Shown: positions 12,403 through 26,339 of the stretch, piece after piece
Numbering within the stretch: the first letter of the stretch is position 1
Layout: every line of letters begins with the position of its first letter
NCBI GenBank assembly: GCA_038496445.1
Contig: JALMLS010000075.1
Location: 62,001 to 126,000, forward strand
Length of the DNA stretch: 64,000 nucleotides
Origin: Trichosphaerium sp. ATCC 40318
Lineage: Eukaryota; Discosea; Flabellinia; Trichosidae
Reading direction: 5' to 3'
The notes under the pieces: model-generated
What the model was told of the DNA's origin: nothing
What the model saw: only the letters and a program-made list of their open reading frames with translations
Database searches by the model: none
Translations under genes and position numbers: made by a program

Positions 12403-14838
12403 CTACTTCTTACTGATATCTCTAAATAAAGGTATAAATATTAAAGAAAATGATTAGAGACATACCTCTCTCAGAGGAAGCAAGCATATTTTGTTTTTCT
12501 GGGATTACCAATAATTTGGGCACTCCATGCACCTCAGGCAAAGGTGTATGTGAACAATGATGTTTTATTAATTGTGCCAGTGATTCTGTATCACCAAGCT
12601 CCCACCAATATGGGACATGTACTAGACTTATACCTACAAATAAGTCAACAAAAAAAACAGAAAAAAATTGTTAATGCTTTTTTTCACAAAATCGTACCAC
12701 TGTCCATGCACTGTTGAGCTTTTTCTGAGTCTAGAGTCTTCCATAGAACAGAAGGGCTATGAGGTAGTATATCATGATAATGTTGTTCTCCTAAAATCAA
12801 TAAGGCGTTAGAACGAGAACGAAATTCAGTATTTGTTTGAGACATATTACCTTGGTACTCAATGGCAAGTGAATATTTTGGTACAAAAATATCTACTGAT
12901 AATACAGAATAAGAGCTACCCCTAGCCCCTATACTGTGCTCTTCTTCGATTTCATCATTTGGAAATATTTTAGAAATACATTCACGTAGGTATCTGTAAG
13001 AAGTCAGTTAACTGAAACCACCATTTTGTGGAGCTTTTTTTTACCTTTGAATTGAACGCTTTGAAATCAAGTCAAACTTACTCCAATTCCATTTGATACC
13101 TGGATACATTCTAACTAATGCTTTTGGTAACGATTTAACAAACGTAATACCGCCAAGGATACCCATCTGAGTCTGAGAAATACGATACCTTACATATGTC
13201 AGATTTCAACTCAAACAAAACAGAAATTTTGTATTACCACGCTTCTGGGTCACTTGATAAATTAAACTTCTTTGCAGCTAATTGTAAAAAATTCATTTGA
13301 TTCTCTGTACTATCCCAATAACCCCTAGGTAACCTCCTAGTAGTAAAACAATGAAAATCAAGCATATAAAAAAAAAGCAACACATTTTCTCATCACGTGC
13401 TCAGTATCAATTAGACACGTTTTGTAAAACTATGACTTACATGACTTCCAAATCTTTCCACTCATAATTAGGATATAAAGACGTAAGTGCATTGCTCACA
13501 GAACCTCCATACCTATGAAACCACATAAATAAATGCACGAAACAGAAAAATTAATTAATTTGCAAAAAAAAAAAGCACGTACTTGTGATTTACAATACTC
13601 CCAGCACCGCCTTTAACAACTTTCTCCCAACTCAATGCTTGCCAATCACTAAACGTATAAATATCCTTGGTTTCAGCAACCTCTTCAAAACGCTGACGTT
13701 GATTATCAATACTATCCCAATGACCATTTGGAACAAAACTAAAAAAAAAAGGTATTTAGTTATTGTTGTGTTCAAAAAAAAACTGGTATTGCTAGAAATT
13801 CATGATCGCTGAAATCAATAGGAAAATCAGTGTTATATCTACAAAAGACAATGTAGGCCATTAGCTAAGGTAGATAGGTAACCATAAAACGGCGATCTTT
13901 CTTTTTTTTCTGACTAAAACAGAAGATGTACGTGAATTTATGCCTGTCCCAGTCATGTTGTGGATACAAGCTCTTTAGACATCGAATGAGCTTACCGTGT
14001 CTAAGATTAGTGTGTTATTTCGTGAAGGGTTGTAAATTTTAGGTCACGTGACAGTTTTTTATATTGAACAAAAAAGAAACGTAGTAAATTTAGATTGTAT
14101 CTCTTCAGAGTTTACGTTGTGAATCTCTGTAAGTTTATGAGTGGTATACGTACTGTCTGATAACACCATGAGCACCATTTTCAAGAATATTGGAACGTGT
14201 CACATCATACCAACCATCTAGTGTCTTGATATCCAGTTTTTGAGCCAAAAGTTCCCACTTTCTTTTTCTATTATGTACATTGTTCCAATGAGAGTGGGGT
14301 AGACCCTTACTACATAAACATTGTTAAACAACTACCACAAACCATTAAAGTAACACACTACAACAGCATGGAACACGTGTGACGTAGCATGATGTAGGAA
14401 GCAAATGTGTAAAAAAACCAATAAGTTTCGTACAATAATCTGGACCAGTCATAATCAGGGAAGACATTTTTTAGCGCTCTGGATAGAGAACCTTTGTAGT
14501 ATGTGAGGAGAATACCACCACCCGCTTTTTTGACGTCTGAAGTGGTAACAAAATGCCAATCGAATAGAGTGCGTACCTACACAGTTATTTAACATGTAAG
14601 TACAGTTTCGATCGTTTTATGGCGTACGTTACATTTTTGCCCAATGTTTGACAGAAACGCCGCTTGATGGCGTTTATTGCTCCAAAAACCATCAGGTAAC
14701 TTATCAAACGCTTTATTTAACAATATGTCATAAAATAATAGTCACTGTCAATGAAATACCTGTAAACGATGTCCTACGCTTGCGCTCTGGTAAAAAGCGC
14801 TGTTTTTGAGCGCCTAATGGTAAAAGTCTACTAGCCAT
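12403..14838 (-). CDS. W-rich ~70-residue repeat protein with C-terminal PD-(D/E)XK-like domain
   Basis: ATG at 14838 gives a basic N-terminus (MASRLLPLGAQKQRFLPERK), possibly an organelle-targeting sequence. Four repeats follow with the pattern (G/H)(F/H/Y)W..-N..., then DW/GWY-(x)VT, then GG-(x)I, then GS(L/V)S-AL-(x)YP-Y-W: LPDGFWSNKRHQAAFLSNIG, GLPHSHWNNVHNRKRKWELL, VPNGHWDSIDNQRQRFEEVA and LPRGYWDSTENQMNFLQLAA. The C-terminal part reads YLRECISKIFPNDEIEEEHS, VLSVDIFVPKYSLAIEYQGE, QHY, then AQQCMDSGISLVHVPYWWE, the beta-alpha core of a PD-(D/E)XK/RAP-type fold (Asp of VDIF, Glu of EYQG; the usual Lys is Gln). A nucleic-acid role is inferred. I cannot name the repeat family. There are about ten introns. 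The last few codons are uncertain; the stop is at 12403-12405 or slightly upstream. Confidence 0.7.
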
Positions 14839-14953
14839 GTACAATACACACTACCATAGCGTATGCGGGTTCTCTCTACCAGTACGTTGTTGAGAGACGT
14901 ACAGAAACATAATTAAGCGAGTCAAACTAAGTTAAAGGATTTTAAATTTTCAA

Positions 14954-17900
14954 ATGGGCAACAAGCACAAGAGCAAGCCAAAACCGAAGGCATCGTTCTC
15001 ATTACCTTATGATCCTAATAAAGAAGCCATTGATTGGGACGTTAACCACGGTTATTGGTGCAATGGTTGTACAAAGCCAATAACTACAAAATACCACTAT
15101 CATTGTTCCGGTTAGTAATATTACACGCTCTAGATTGTATTATCTAAAATAAGCGCGCAGAGTTAAAGGATTTTGATTATTGTGAGACTTGCTATGCGGA
15201 GAAGGGTCATAAATACTACATGGCGAAAGAAATCGGTACTTTGTTTTTCTATTTTTATTTCTTCGTTTTCAGATAAAAACCGACGTGTGTACAACATTTC
15301 GCCTAAACAAGTCAGAAATTTCCTCATTTTTTCGTTTTTAGCCCATCCCCAAGCCATTGTAGCAAGGTTAAATCGTACCAATTGTATGGCTGGATTATTC
15401 AGGTACAGTCATGTTGTTTGTTCACGTGTTCATTGTAACAATAGAATTGCATTTGCAAGTTTTCCTAATCGCTTATGCTTTGGTACTTTCATTAATAAAG
15501 ATGGTGTCAAAACTCCCTTGTGGAAGACGTATAAGGTAATTGATAAACTCCAAACTTAGTATTAAATATAGACTTCTCGATTAAAAATATAATAGGAGGT
15601 TGGTGAAGCAGTGGATGCGTTTTGTGCCGGGTTAAGCAAAATTGTCAAAGAAGTACAATTGTTTTTAGTTTCCGCCCAGTTGTTTTTCTTACCAATGAAC
15701 TAGAGAGATTTCGTAGGTATATGCAGTACAAATAGGCCAGAGTGGATCATAGCAGATATTTCTTGCGTTTATTTGAATGTAGTGGTTGTACCTATACCTC
15801 ATAACGTTGGTAGGACAAATTGTTTTAATCAGTACATGGATTGTACTGACAAGTATTAATAGATATTGAAAAAGTTTGTCACGTTGTACAGGACACAGAT
15901 ACCAAAGTAGTAATATGTAGTGGAAAAATGACTCCCATGGTACAATCCTATCACCTTTATACACAACATTAATAATTGTGTTAGTTCTACAAACTGAAAC
16001 CAAAATGTCCTACAGTACATACAATTATTCTTATGGACAAAGTTGATATTTATCCTCCATCTAACTGTAAAATTATACAATTCTCAAGCGTTTCAGAATC
16101 AAGTAAGGATATAGCACTTGACGTAACCCCTATAATGAAAGGAGAAGATGTTTGTACGCTAAAAAATAATTCCAGCAATACACTAACAAGTACTCAAGAC
16201 AGTATAATTTTTACAAGTGGTAGTACGGGTATGCCGAAGGTACGCCTCTTTTGTTAAGCAAGTCAATCATCGCCATTGAGCATCTCACACGAACTTAAGG
16301 GAACTATACATACACATGATAGTTGGATGTACTCTTTAAAGAGGGATACCAGATCATACGTTGATCCGCTTGTAAGTGTTTTTAGCTTGAACTTTTTTGG
16401 TTGTTAGTCTCAAGCTCACAGTATGTTCGTAGGTAGAGCTGTCTTTTAATCCAATGTCACATACTAGCCCTAGAAGGTTTATACATATATCATTGATACG
16501 CGGTGGGCGCACAGCATTCTACTCTGGGGTACGTAGAGCAAGGAAATCTCAAAGAGTTTTTAAGAATATTTTAGGATATTTCAAAGGTTTATGAAGAAAT
16601 TGGTATTATTCGGTCCTCAGTTATTAGTTCTACACCACGGTAATAAATACTTTAAATCTGTTTCTATGTGCTTAAAATAGCATAGACTATGGAATGTGTT
16701 GTACGGACAGTTTAAATCTGAGCTTGCTCATCGTATTACAAATAAATCTGAAGAAGAAACAGATGATGATGTAGAAGAAGCAGTAATGAAGGATTTTAGA
16801 GATAGACTTGGTGGTAGAATTAGTGTCATAGGTTAGGGTTTAAGTACCTCTCTTTAAGCTTTAACTATTCGTTTAGTTACTGGAGGAGCGCCTACGCCTA
16901 AAGATACAATTAGTTTTCTGTCAAGGTATTGTTTTACAGAAATATGGCTTTAACTGTTTCTATAGATGCTATAAATGTTGGGTTAGTAATGGATATGGTG
17001 CAACTGAAGTTGGAGGTATTATGGGAGACGGAAGAATCCGTCCTGACGTGGGTAAGAAGTAGTTCTTTAATTAAAAGAGAAACCTGACAATGAGTAGAAT
17101 TCAAACTTGTTGATGTTCCTGAACTGGGTTACTTGACTACAAACGATCCACCATGTGGTGAAGTATGTGTAAAGTACGTCTATTTCTATTATTAGGTTAG
17201 TAATTATTCTGATAAATGAGTAAGGTCTGGAGGAATTGTCAAAGGATACTGGAAAGATAAAGCAGAAACGTTCGAACAAAACAAGAACCTTTTTCTCTTC
17301 TCAATTGTTCATTAGGTCAAAGCATTTCAAGGATGGGTGGTTCCATACTGGGTAAGTAGTCAAATAATCTAAACAAGTTTTTATTTAAAATACCGGTTAC
17401 GGTTACTCTTTAATTCTGTTATAGTGATATTGGACAGAGAGATGTCAAGACTGGTCTTGTAACCTTAATAGATAGAAAAAAACACTTCTTTAAAATGGCA
17501 CAAGGTGTTTTTATTGCGTACGTCATTCTATCCATTCTTGGCAATACTTTTCTTCTGTATCTATATTTCTAACTTATGATTAGGCCAGAGCATTTAGAGA
17601 ACATATTTGAAGGCAATAAATACGTCCAGCAAGTTTTTATTCATGGCAACTCGGAGAAGTCATCACTTGTACTGATAAAAAAAAATACTTATCTAAATAA
17701 CGGTGTTAGGTCGCCCTTGTTATACCTCTTATGAAAGTTGTTAATCAAAATATAGAAGTGCGTTGTGTACACTTCTTTTAAAGTTAATAGCTAATGGGTT
17801 GTTCAGAATGGTCAGGACGCTGAATCTTTAATTCTAGATAGTTTTTTGGAGACAGCTCAAAAACGACAGGTCAGAGCACATGAAGTACCAAAGAAAGTAC

Positions 17901-20350
17901 GTTTATACGCACAACATGAGTTACTTATATGACTGTAATAGATTAAAATCATTACTGAAGCGTTCAGTATTGAAAACAAGTGTCTGACTTCAACAAGAAA
18001 AAAATCGAGAAAAGGCATTAAAGAAAAATACAAAGCTGAGTTACAAGAACTTTATGATGAGATTGACAATACCCAAGAAACACTTAAATATGTCATAGAA
18101 GATGCACTTAAACTAGATAATCCATCGGTTCGTAGCTCCATGTTTTTAAAATCACTCCAAGAATCTTCTTTTCGTATTTAAAAAACAGACAAAATTAAGA
18201 TTGACTGAAGAATACCAATGTTCGCTCTTCATCCCATTATAATGTTTGACGAGAGCTGTTTGAAACTAAGAATCCCTAACAACAATTACAGGTACCACTC
18301 CACGACAACTTTTTTACCCTTGGTGGAGATTCTTTATCAGCTTTAACTACTGTGAAAATAATACAAAGAGACTTTGGCGTAGAAGTGCCTATTTCAATGT
18401 TGATGGAAAATCCGCTTACAGGTATATTTATATTTGTTTATCTGGGAGACAGACTGTTTTATTTTGTTCAAAAGCAGTACCACACTACAAGTAGTTTTAC
18501 AAGAATACAAACAATATCTTTTATTTGCATTAGTACACTCAAACTTCATAAGTGGTTTTTTTTACACAAAAGGAATGTTCTGTACAAGAAAAATCCGAGA
18601 TTATTTATTTCTTCTTTTAAATCCATTGTGGTACAATGCAGCACTATTAGAGGTCTCGCTGTATAACTGAATGTTCTTTGTAGAGGTAGTAAAGTATATC
18701 AAGGCACAGATGCAAGGAGACAAAGCTATAGTAAAGAAAAAACCGAAGTCCAATTTGGATATTCTCAAGAATATTTGCAGTGAAGTAAAGCTTCCAGACT
18801 CTATTAACGCTGATAATAACCTTGTTGTATCCAAAGAAGATATTATATTCGTAACAGGAGCAACAGGATTCCTTGGAGCTCATATACTAAGCTCGTTGAT
18901 AAACATAAACGACAAAACGCCCAAGAAAAGAATTTCAAAAGTTGTTTGTTTAGTAAGAGGAAAAAACGAGAAATCTGGAATGAAGCGACTTAAACGGATC
19001 ATGAAGCGTTTTGATTTATGGACAGATAACATAAGCACTATAATTGAAGTTGTAAGCACCTCTTTAGATACTTCTAAATCATTCTAAGCTAATTAATTGA
19101 AAGGTATGTGGCGATTTGTCTAAAAAGCTGTTTGGTCTTTCTCAGAAAAAATTCGATGAACTGTCTTCTTCAATTACTTCCATCTATCATTGCGGTGCAT
19201 GGGTAAACGGATTATATGATTACAAGGTACTAACTTAATACACTCACCTCAATCAGTCTTTTCTTTGATTAAGTTCTTAATATAGACTCTGAGACCAGCA
19301 AATGTGTATGGTACTGTTGAGGCTCTTCGCCTGGCATCAAACAAGACTTTAAAACCATTCAACTTCGTTTCTTCAATGGGCGTTGTACCTAAATCGGGAA
19401 CTGAGAGTTTAACAGAAGACATTGTACTCACTGACGACAATCCATTAGCGTTTAATATCTCTGGATACAGGTACAACACCAAGGTATTCCATCAAACTAA
19501 ACTTTTTCAGTCAATCAAAATGGGTAGCTGAAAGAATTGTTCATCTTGCACACAAGAGAGGTACGTTACTATTAGAACTATGATATTGTAATCACACTCA
19601 TTAAGGAATGCCTGTTACTGTGTGTAGACCTTCGACTATTTGTTGCAGTACTGTCACTGGAGCATCAAATGATTTTGACCTTGTCAATAAGGTCATGCTA
19701 TCATTTCACCATCTCCAGGCGTTCCCAGAGTACGTCACCACAGCAACAAAAAGAAACTATTCCAGCTTATGCTGTCATCTATGCATTCCTCTTGATGGAA
19801 CCTAGTTAGAGTTCTCTACTTTTCTGTCATTTTGTACTAGTCTCTTTCATCTCACATTAAATTAGCTCTATCGGCAATGCGGTATTGAATCTAGTGCCAG
19901 TAGACTATTGTGCACATGCAGTAGTAACAATTGGACAGAATTGGGAAACCTTCAATGGTCAAGTACGCAAAGGAAAAACCAATAACAGCGTTTATTAACT
20001 TTTTTTTTTAAAAGACGTTTCACGTGGTCAACAGTCGTTCTCAAAACTGGAAACTTATTTGCAAAGCGTTGAAACAAAATGGTTCTTTACTAAGGACTGT
20101 TTCATTCAAACAATGGAAGAAATTATTGAAAGCAAACACAGAAGAGTCTCCTTTAAAAGCTACAGTCTCTTCTTTTTTAGGTCATTCTTTTCCTCATTTT
20201 CAGTCTAACTACGATGGTAAAAACCTACACAAGGTAGTATATGATTTATCTCAGGTGAAGTGTCCAAGAGTTACGATAGATATTTTACAAAAGAGTTTGG
20301 CATACTATGAAAGGACAAATCAGTTACCGAAGAAGATTGAATACGAATAA
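14954..20350 (+). CDS. ZZ zinc finger + AMP-forming adenylation + carrier + thioester reductase
   Basis: The protein starts MGNKHKSKPKPKASFSLPYD, followed by a ZZ finger (HGYWCNGCTKPITTKYHYHC, DFDYCETCYAEKGHKYY). It continues in frame into an acyl-CoA-synthetase-like adenylation domain (TPLWKTYKEVGEAVDAFCAG, SIIFTSGSTGMPK, VTGGAPTPKD, HTGDIGQRD, LIDRKKHFFK). A carrier domain (LGGDSLSALT, attachment Ser) and an NAD-dependent reductase follow (IIFVTGATGFLGAHILSSL, GYSQSKWVAERIVHL with the Tyr-x3-Lys pair). This A-T-R order is that of carboxylic acid or aminoadipate reductases: acid is activated to acyl-AMP, loaded on the carrier and released as aldehyde. The substrate is unknown. The ZZ finger is not normal for this class. 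There are about 18 introns, one long (about 18421-18692). Confidence 0.85.
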
Positions 20351-20669
20351 ACAACATTTCACCAAATTTTTTGTGTGGACAACAGACTCTGCATCTCTTC
20401 TGAAAACAACTTTTTTGGTCAACAAAATTGGATATATTATAGTTTAAATCCTAAAGTGGTGGTATACTACTTTTATTAGAGGCACAACTTCAGATTAGGT
20501 GACCGGACGTCCGAATTAAGCACATTGACTTTTCCGATTGTAGCTAGTTGAAAAAAAGAAAGGCGTAAAACTAGCTCTAATGCACGTATCAAAGCGAAAT
20601 AGAGTACTGTGCAATAAAGTAGCTGAGCTTACTTAAACGAGAACAACAGTACAATAGCAAAGGTAAGGG
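20351..20669. other. Intergenic stretch
   Basis: This is the 3' flank of the reductase gene. No coding exon is visible. Confidence 0.4.
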
Positions 20670-20910
20670 ATGACGAAAAGTGTTGTATCAATTAGTTCAG
20701 ATAGCCTTGAAGCGCACAAAAAGGGTAAGCAGCGTAATTCGGGTATGATAAACTAGCGCAATATAGATTTCTCGCTAGTTTCATGTCTTTCACCCAGTAT
20801 TAGCTACTATTTCTGTATTGGCAGCGTATGCTTGTTCTACACCTAAAAAGCACTTAGCAAATCGAGAGGTCGTCCCAAATAAGGCAAACAACACAACACT
20901 TGCATTTTAA
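20670..20910 (+). CDS. Possible small two-exon protein of about 52 residues
   Basis: ATG at 20670 reads MTKSVVSISSDSLEAHKK, then a GTAAGC...TATTAG intron (about 20725-20803), then TISVLAAYACSTPKKHLANR and a stop at 20910. Both splice signals fit the local pattern and the frame is kept. There is no family match. It is short and may be chance. Confidence 0.3.
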
Positions 20911-21321
20911 AGCCACCACTGTTAAATACGAAACAAAAACACTCCGCCAGCGCTTTTTTTAAGCCCTTCCTAGATTAGTAGTTTTGTGTTCATTCATTGT
21001 ATTCCCCAAGTCCTGACCCTTTTTTCAATATGTAATGTAACTCCAATACCCTATATCTCCGCCAGGTTACTACACGGAGGCTAAAAACGTCGTGAAATTG
21101 AGAGAATCTTAAATAAAAAAATAGCGAATTTTCAACACTTTATCGTAATTCACAGCCTATTCACTTTCGCGACAACATCTCCACCCTATTGTTTTCAAAC
21201 ACACTCACGTTTGAACTACAACTACTACACCTTCACTCGCGAACACCCAACCAACCTATAACACAAATCTATCACAAACAACTCCCCCATCACATAAAAA
21301 CCCACCTTTAACTACAAGAAC
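20911..21321. promoter_or_regulatory. Upstream region of the Zn2Cys6 gene
   Basis: This is a cytosine-rich, guanine-poor non-coding strand (many ACAAC, CACTC and CAACC runs from about 21150), unlike other intergenic DNA here. That skew is consistent with a long 5' untranslated leader or promoter of the transcription factor gene. No coding exon is seen. Confidence 0.35.
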
Positions 21322-22404
21322 ATGTCCTACCGCAGCAGAAAACGTAAATACGTAAAGAACGCCTGCACTAATTGCAGAGCAGCACACGCAAGTTGCACCA
21401 ACAAGAAAGCTTGCAAACGTTGCGTAAAACTCAACTTGGAGTGCACTGTAGAACCAACGTACGATTCCCTTTTCATTTTCCCAAACGACAAAGTCTTTTT
21501 TATCTCTTTTGAATTCGTCTTTCTGAATAAATTACAACAACCTCTAACCTATATGTAGTGCACCTACAAGACGTAAACGAAGAAAGTCTGAACTTGCAGC
21601 AGCTAAAGCTACAAAGACTGAAAAACCAACGTTGAAGACGATTGGAATTCATACCACAAAAGGTACGCAACCAAAATGGTTTTGCAACATCCCTTACAGC
21701 CAATTGTTTTTCGGTTATTCGAATTTCGAACAAAAATACTTACGTTATCCTTTCTAGGCGCCCCTACGAAGCCTTCAATGAGAAATTCATCTCTTAGCTT
21801 CACTGTAGCTATGCCAGCAACCTTTGGAAGAAAATATAGTGCTATTGAACAAAATAGCCTCGCAAACGAGCTTAATCACTCTCGTGAAGAGTTACAAAAA
21901 CTTCACGCTGTATACTCGAGCCTACAACAGGAAATCAACGAAAAGCGCAACGAGATAATGTTACTCCAGAATAGAGTTTCAGGACCTCTCGCGTCTGATC
22001 ACTTGGATCTCCCTATGCATTCACCAATGGATGTGCTCAATCTACGCCGAGTTACCCCTATGGACGAGATGTGCTTAATGTCCGATATGACATCCATTCC
22101 AGCGTACTACGGCGCTGAAACAACCGATCCACTTTCAATGTCAGCCACTTCTGACGAAGAAGAAAACAGCATCGAGACATCCGATGAATGGAACTCTTTC
22201 TACTCATCGAATACACCAAACATTGAAAGCCTGATGCTAGACTCACCTCTACTATCAATGAAGAACGAGCAATCATTCAACTTGAAGACAGAGATGAAGA
22301 GCGAACATGGAGTAGTAGGAGGATCATTCAATTCAATGCCAACGATGCCTTTCTCATCAGAAACATCCTTTGACGCCTGGCTTCAACCAGTGACGAGCTT
22401 TTAA
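21322..22404 (+). CDS. Fungal-type Zn2Cys6 binuclear cluster transcription factor
   Basis: The N-terminus has NACTNCRAAHASC, TNKKACKRCVKLNLEC: six cysteines spaced C-x2-C-x6-C-x5-C-x2-C-x6-C, the Gal4-type zinc cluster that binds DNA. A basic segment follows in exon 2 (APTRRKRRKSELAAAKATK). Exon 3 has a leucine-rich coiled coil (about SLANELNHSREELQKLHAVY) fit for dimerisation. The C-terminal part is acidic and Ser/Met-rich with repeated D/E-plus-hydrophobic patches (DEEENSIETSDEWNSFYS), suitable as an activation region. Introns are at about 21451-21558 and 21662-21758. The middle homology region of large fungal factors is missing; the protein is only about 290 residues. Targets are unknown. 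Confidence 0.8.
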
Positions 22405-23053
22405 AGTACTCTCACCCTCCTACATCAAATATCTTGTTTGCAACCAAAGCGGATGAATTTTTTTTTTACCCCCTCTATCTACTTCTATTTGATTGGTGTG
22501 CGATTGCGTGTGTGTTTTTTTACCCGGTAAAGAAGCTCTGTATTTCTAGAATTTTAAAATGTGGTTTTATGTGTTAGATTTTATCTAAACAGACAAAAGA
22601 GAATAAATAGGCCTATTTAGTATTATAATTTTCGGCCTACTGTTTTGTTGCAACGAAATGCTGCTCTTTTTTATTAAAAGGCGCTAGATACGTTCTACGC
22701 TCATGTGTGAAGCTTGATATATGGTTTAAACGCGGTTTTGTTGCAATTAGTATTGAAATTGCTTTAAAGGTAATCAAAAGCGAAGACTGCACTGTATAAA
22801 TGGGGTTTTTTCGTCACACGTAAAAGGAATGTTCAGCTGGCGAAGCGAAACACAACTACCAATTTGGATTTCGAACAAATGGAATTCTAGTGCACGTAAA
22901 TTTTAACATACACTACTCCATGGAGCTCGTTAATGTGTTGAAAATTTTACCCAATAAACTACAAATTTCTAAAGACGGTTAATAACGCAACAGCGCTAAC
23001 AGGTTCACTAAATAGAAGGAATCAAAACGAACTTTTTATTGTTATTGTTGTTT
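22405..23053. other. Convergent intergenic stretch
   Basis: This lies between the 3' ends of the Zn2Cys6 gene (plus) and the dioxygenase-like gene (minus). It is AT-rich with GAATAAATAG at about 22601 that may serve polyadenylation. No coding exon is seen. Confidence 0.4.
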
Positions 23054-24016
23054 CTACTTTTTGAAGTTTGGTATGTTTTTCGTAAAAAATGTCAAATCCA
23101 GTGGAACAAGATCACCAATAAACATTGCGTATTGATCATGTGCGTTATATTCTAGACGATGTTGACCTTCTTGCCATGTAACAGGGTGCATAAATATAGA
23201 TATACCTTGCCTGTTACACATAAGCCAAGAAACAGCAATACCGATATTAGTGAAAACTTTTGGATCAGTCGTTTCGAACTTCACTTCCCATCCTCCTTGA
23301 ATATGTGGTCCGTTCTCTCCTGGTTTATAGTAACAATGGCTTGTAGGCTTTATACCTTCGCTCTCTAGGAAGGAAAGGAAGTTATCATAGATTTGGGTTG
23401 CAATAGGAGCTTCATCGTCCTTGTAATCCATGTGAATATGAAATCCTCTTTGGATTATTTTGAAAGGATCTAAAAAGTCGGATGCCTTCAATCCTTGGTT
23501 GTTCTTGTACTCCTCATCCTTTTGTTCTTGTGACATGACTCTCTTAGTACGTGTATCGACTACTTTACCGTCCGCTGTTCTTGGTGGATGGAAGAAAAAG
23601 TCGAGTTTCTGATCGACCCTGTAACTGAACCACAAAGTGTTGTTTTGGTTATCTCTGCCTTCTGTTTCAAGGTCGTCCTCTAAAGAATCATCATGCGTTA
23701 ACGGATGAATGTAAGCGCTTAAGCCAAAGCGATTAATAGCCATAAAGCTGATGGCCAAACCGAGTTGTTCCAAAATGTTTTTTGGTTTTTCTTCTACGCG
23801 TAGTTCCCACATGTACGCCAAGTGAGGGCCGTAACCGGGAGTGAATGACGCGTTTGCGCTGATTTCTATACCGTTTTTCTTCAGAAAAGCGCTACAATTC
23901 TCTTGAATTACAAGGGATTTGCCAAATTGTTCTTTAGGAAGCTCTTGGTGTACATGAAAACCCCAAATTGCTTCTCTTGGATTAACCCATTTTAATTCCG
24001 GCTTTTTAGACGTCAT
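23054..24016 (-). CDS. Tandem DOPA 4,5-dioxygenase-like protein
   Basis: This is a single exon of 320 residues, rare in this intron-rich window. Two copies of the small DOPA-dioxygenase fold are visible. The first runs IWGFHVHQELPKEQ, GYGPHLAYMWELRV, AINRFGLSAYIHPLTHDD, LWFSYRVDQKLDFF. The second runs GFHIHMDYKDDE, NGPHIQGGWEVKF, MCNRQGISIFMHPVTWQEGQ, HDQYAMFIGDLVPLDL. The paired His motifs (HxH, GPH, HP) mark the metal-site regions of this family. Members cleave catechol rings (plants and fungi use them in betalain and muscaflavin synthesis) but most are of unknown substrate. The duplication in one chain is unusual. The lack of introns could reflect transfer or retroposition. Confidence 0.75.
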   Translation of the reverse strand: MTSKKPELKWVNPREAIWGFHVHQELPKEQFGKSLVIQENCSAFLKKNGIEISANASFTPGYGPHLAYMWELRVEEKPKNILEQLGLAISFMAINRFGLSAYIHPLTHDDSLEDDLETEGRDNQNNTLWFSYRVDQKLDFFFHPPRTADGKVVDTRTKRVMSQEQKDEEYKNNQGLKASDFLDPFKIIQRGFHIHMDYKDDEAPIATQIYDNFLSFLESEGIKPTSHCYYKPGENGPHIQGGWEVKFETTDPKVFTNIGIAVSWLMCNRQGISIFMHPVTWQEGQHRLEYNAHDQYAMFIGDLVPLDLTFFTKNIPNFKK

Positions 24017-24235
24017 TTTCTATGTAATAACAAGCTGTCAACTCAACGACACGAATTCGTTACTGCCTTAATCAACAACTTAAACGACGGCCTACAACGT
24101 TTTTCTGACAAGAAAATTACAGCGAATATTATGTATAAATGATATACTACGGGTGTAACCCCTTTACTAACTGTTGTTGTACAAAAAAATGTCACAAGCA
24201 CCAGAATCAGTACTTTCGTGACATAGTAAGCTTGC

Positions 24236-25993
<1,758 letters not shown>

Positions 25994-26339
25994 CTGCAGT
26001 TAAAAGTCAGCTAAGCGATCATCTACTAGTTTGGCCTAAACTGGCAAAATGCAGCCTAAAGTTCGCAAGAACGAGTACAAAAAGCGACCAAAAATGTAGA
26101 GCGGAACGCTGGCGTTAATTTATGCTGGTTTCAGGTAATTTAAAGCTCAAGAGCAATTTACGACGTGCCTTTTGTTGATTGTTGTTTACGGAAGTTTGGT
26201 CTTTGGGCTAATGTGCCTTAATAAGTGTTTAAGCGCCCTACCGTTTCGAGTCGCTCTGTTTAGTGTGTGATTCGCTCTAGTAGCCGCCTACCAAGCTTAA
26301 TTTGATTCTTCGCTCGGTTGGGCATTATTTTTGGCAGGG
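25994..26339. promoter_or_regulatory. Divergent promoter region, actin and SH2 gene
   Basis: These 346 nt separate two outward-reading start codons. No coding exon is seen. I could not identify a TATA box. Confidence 0.4.
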
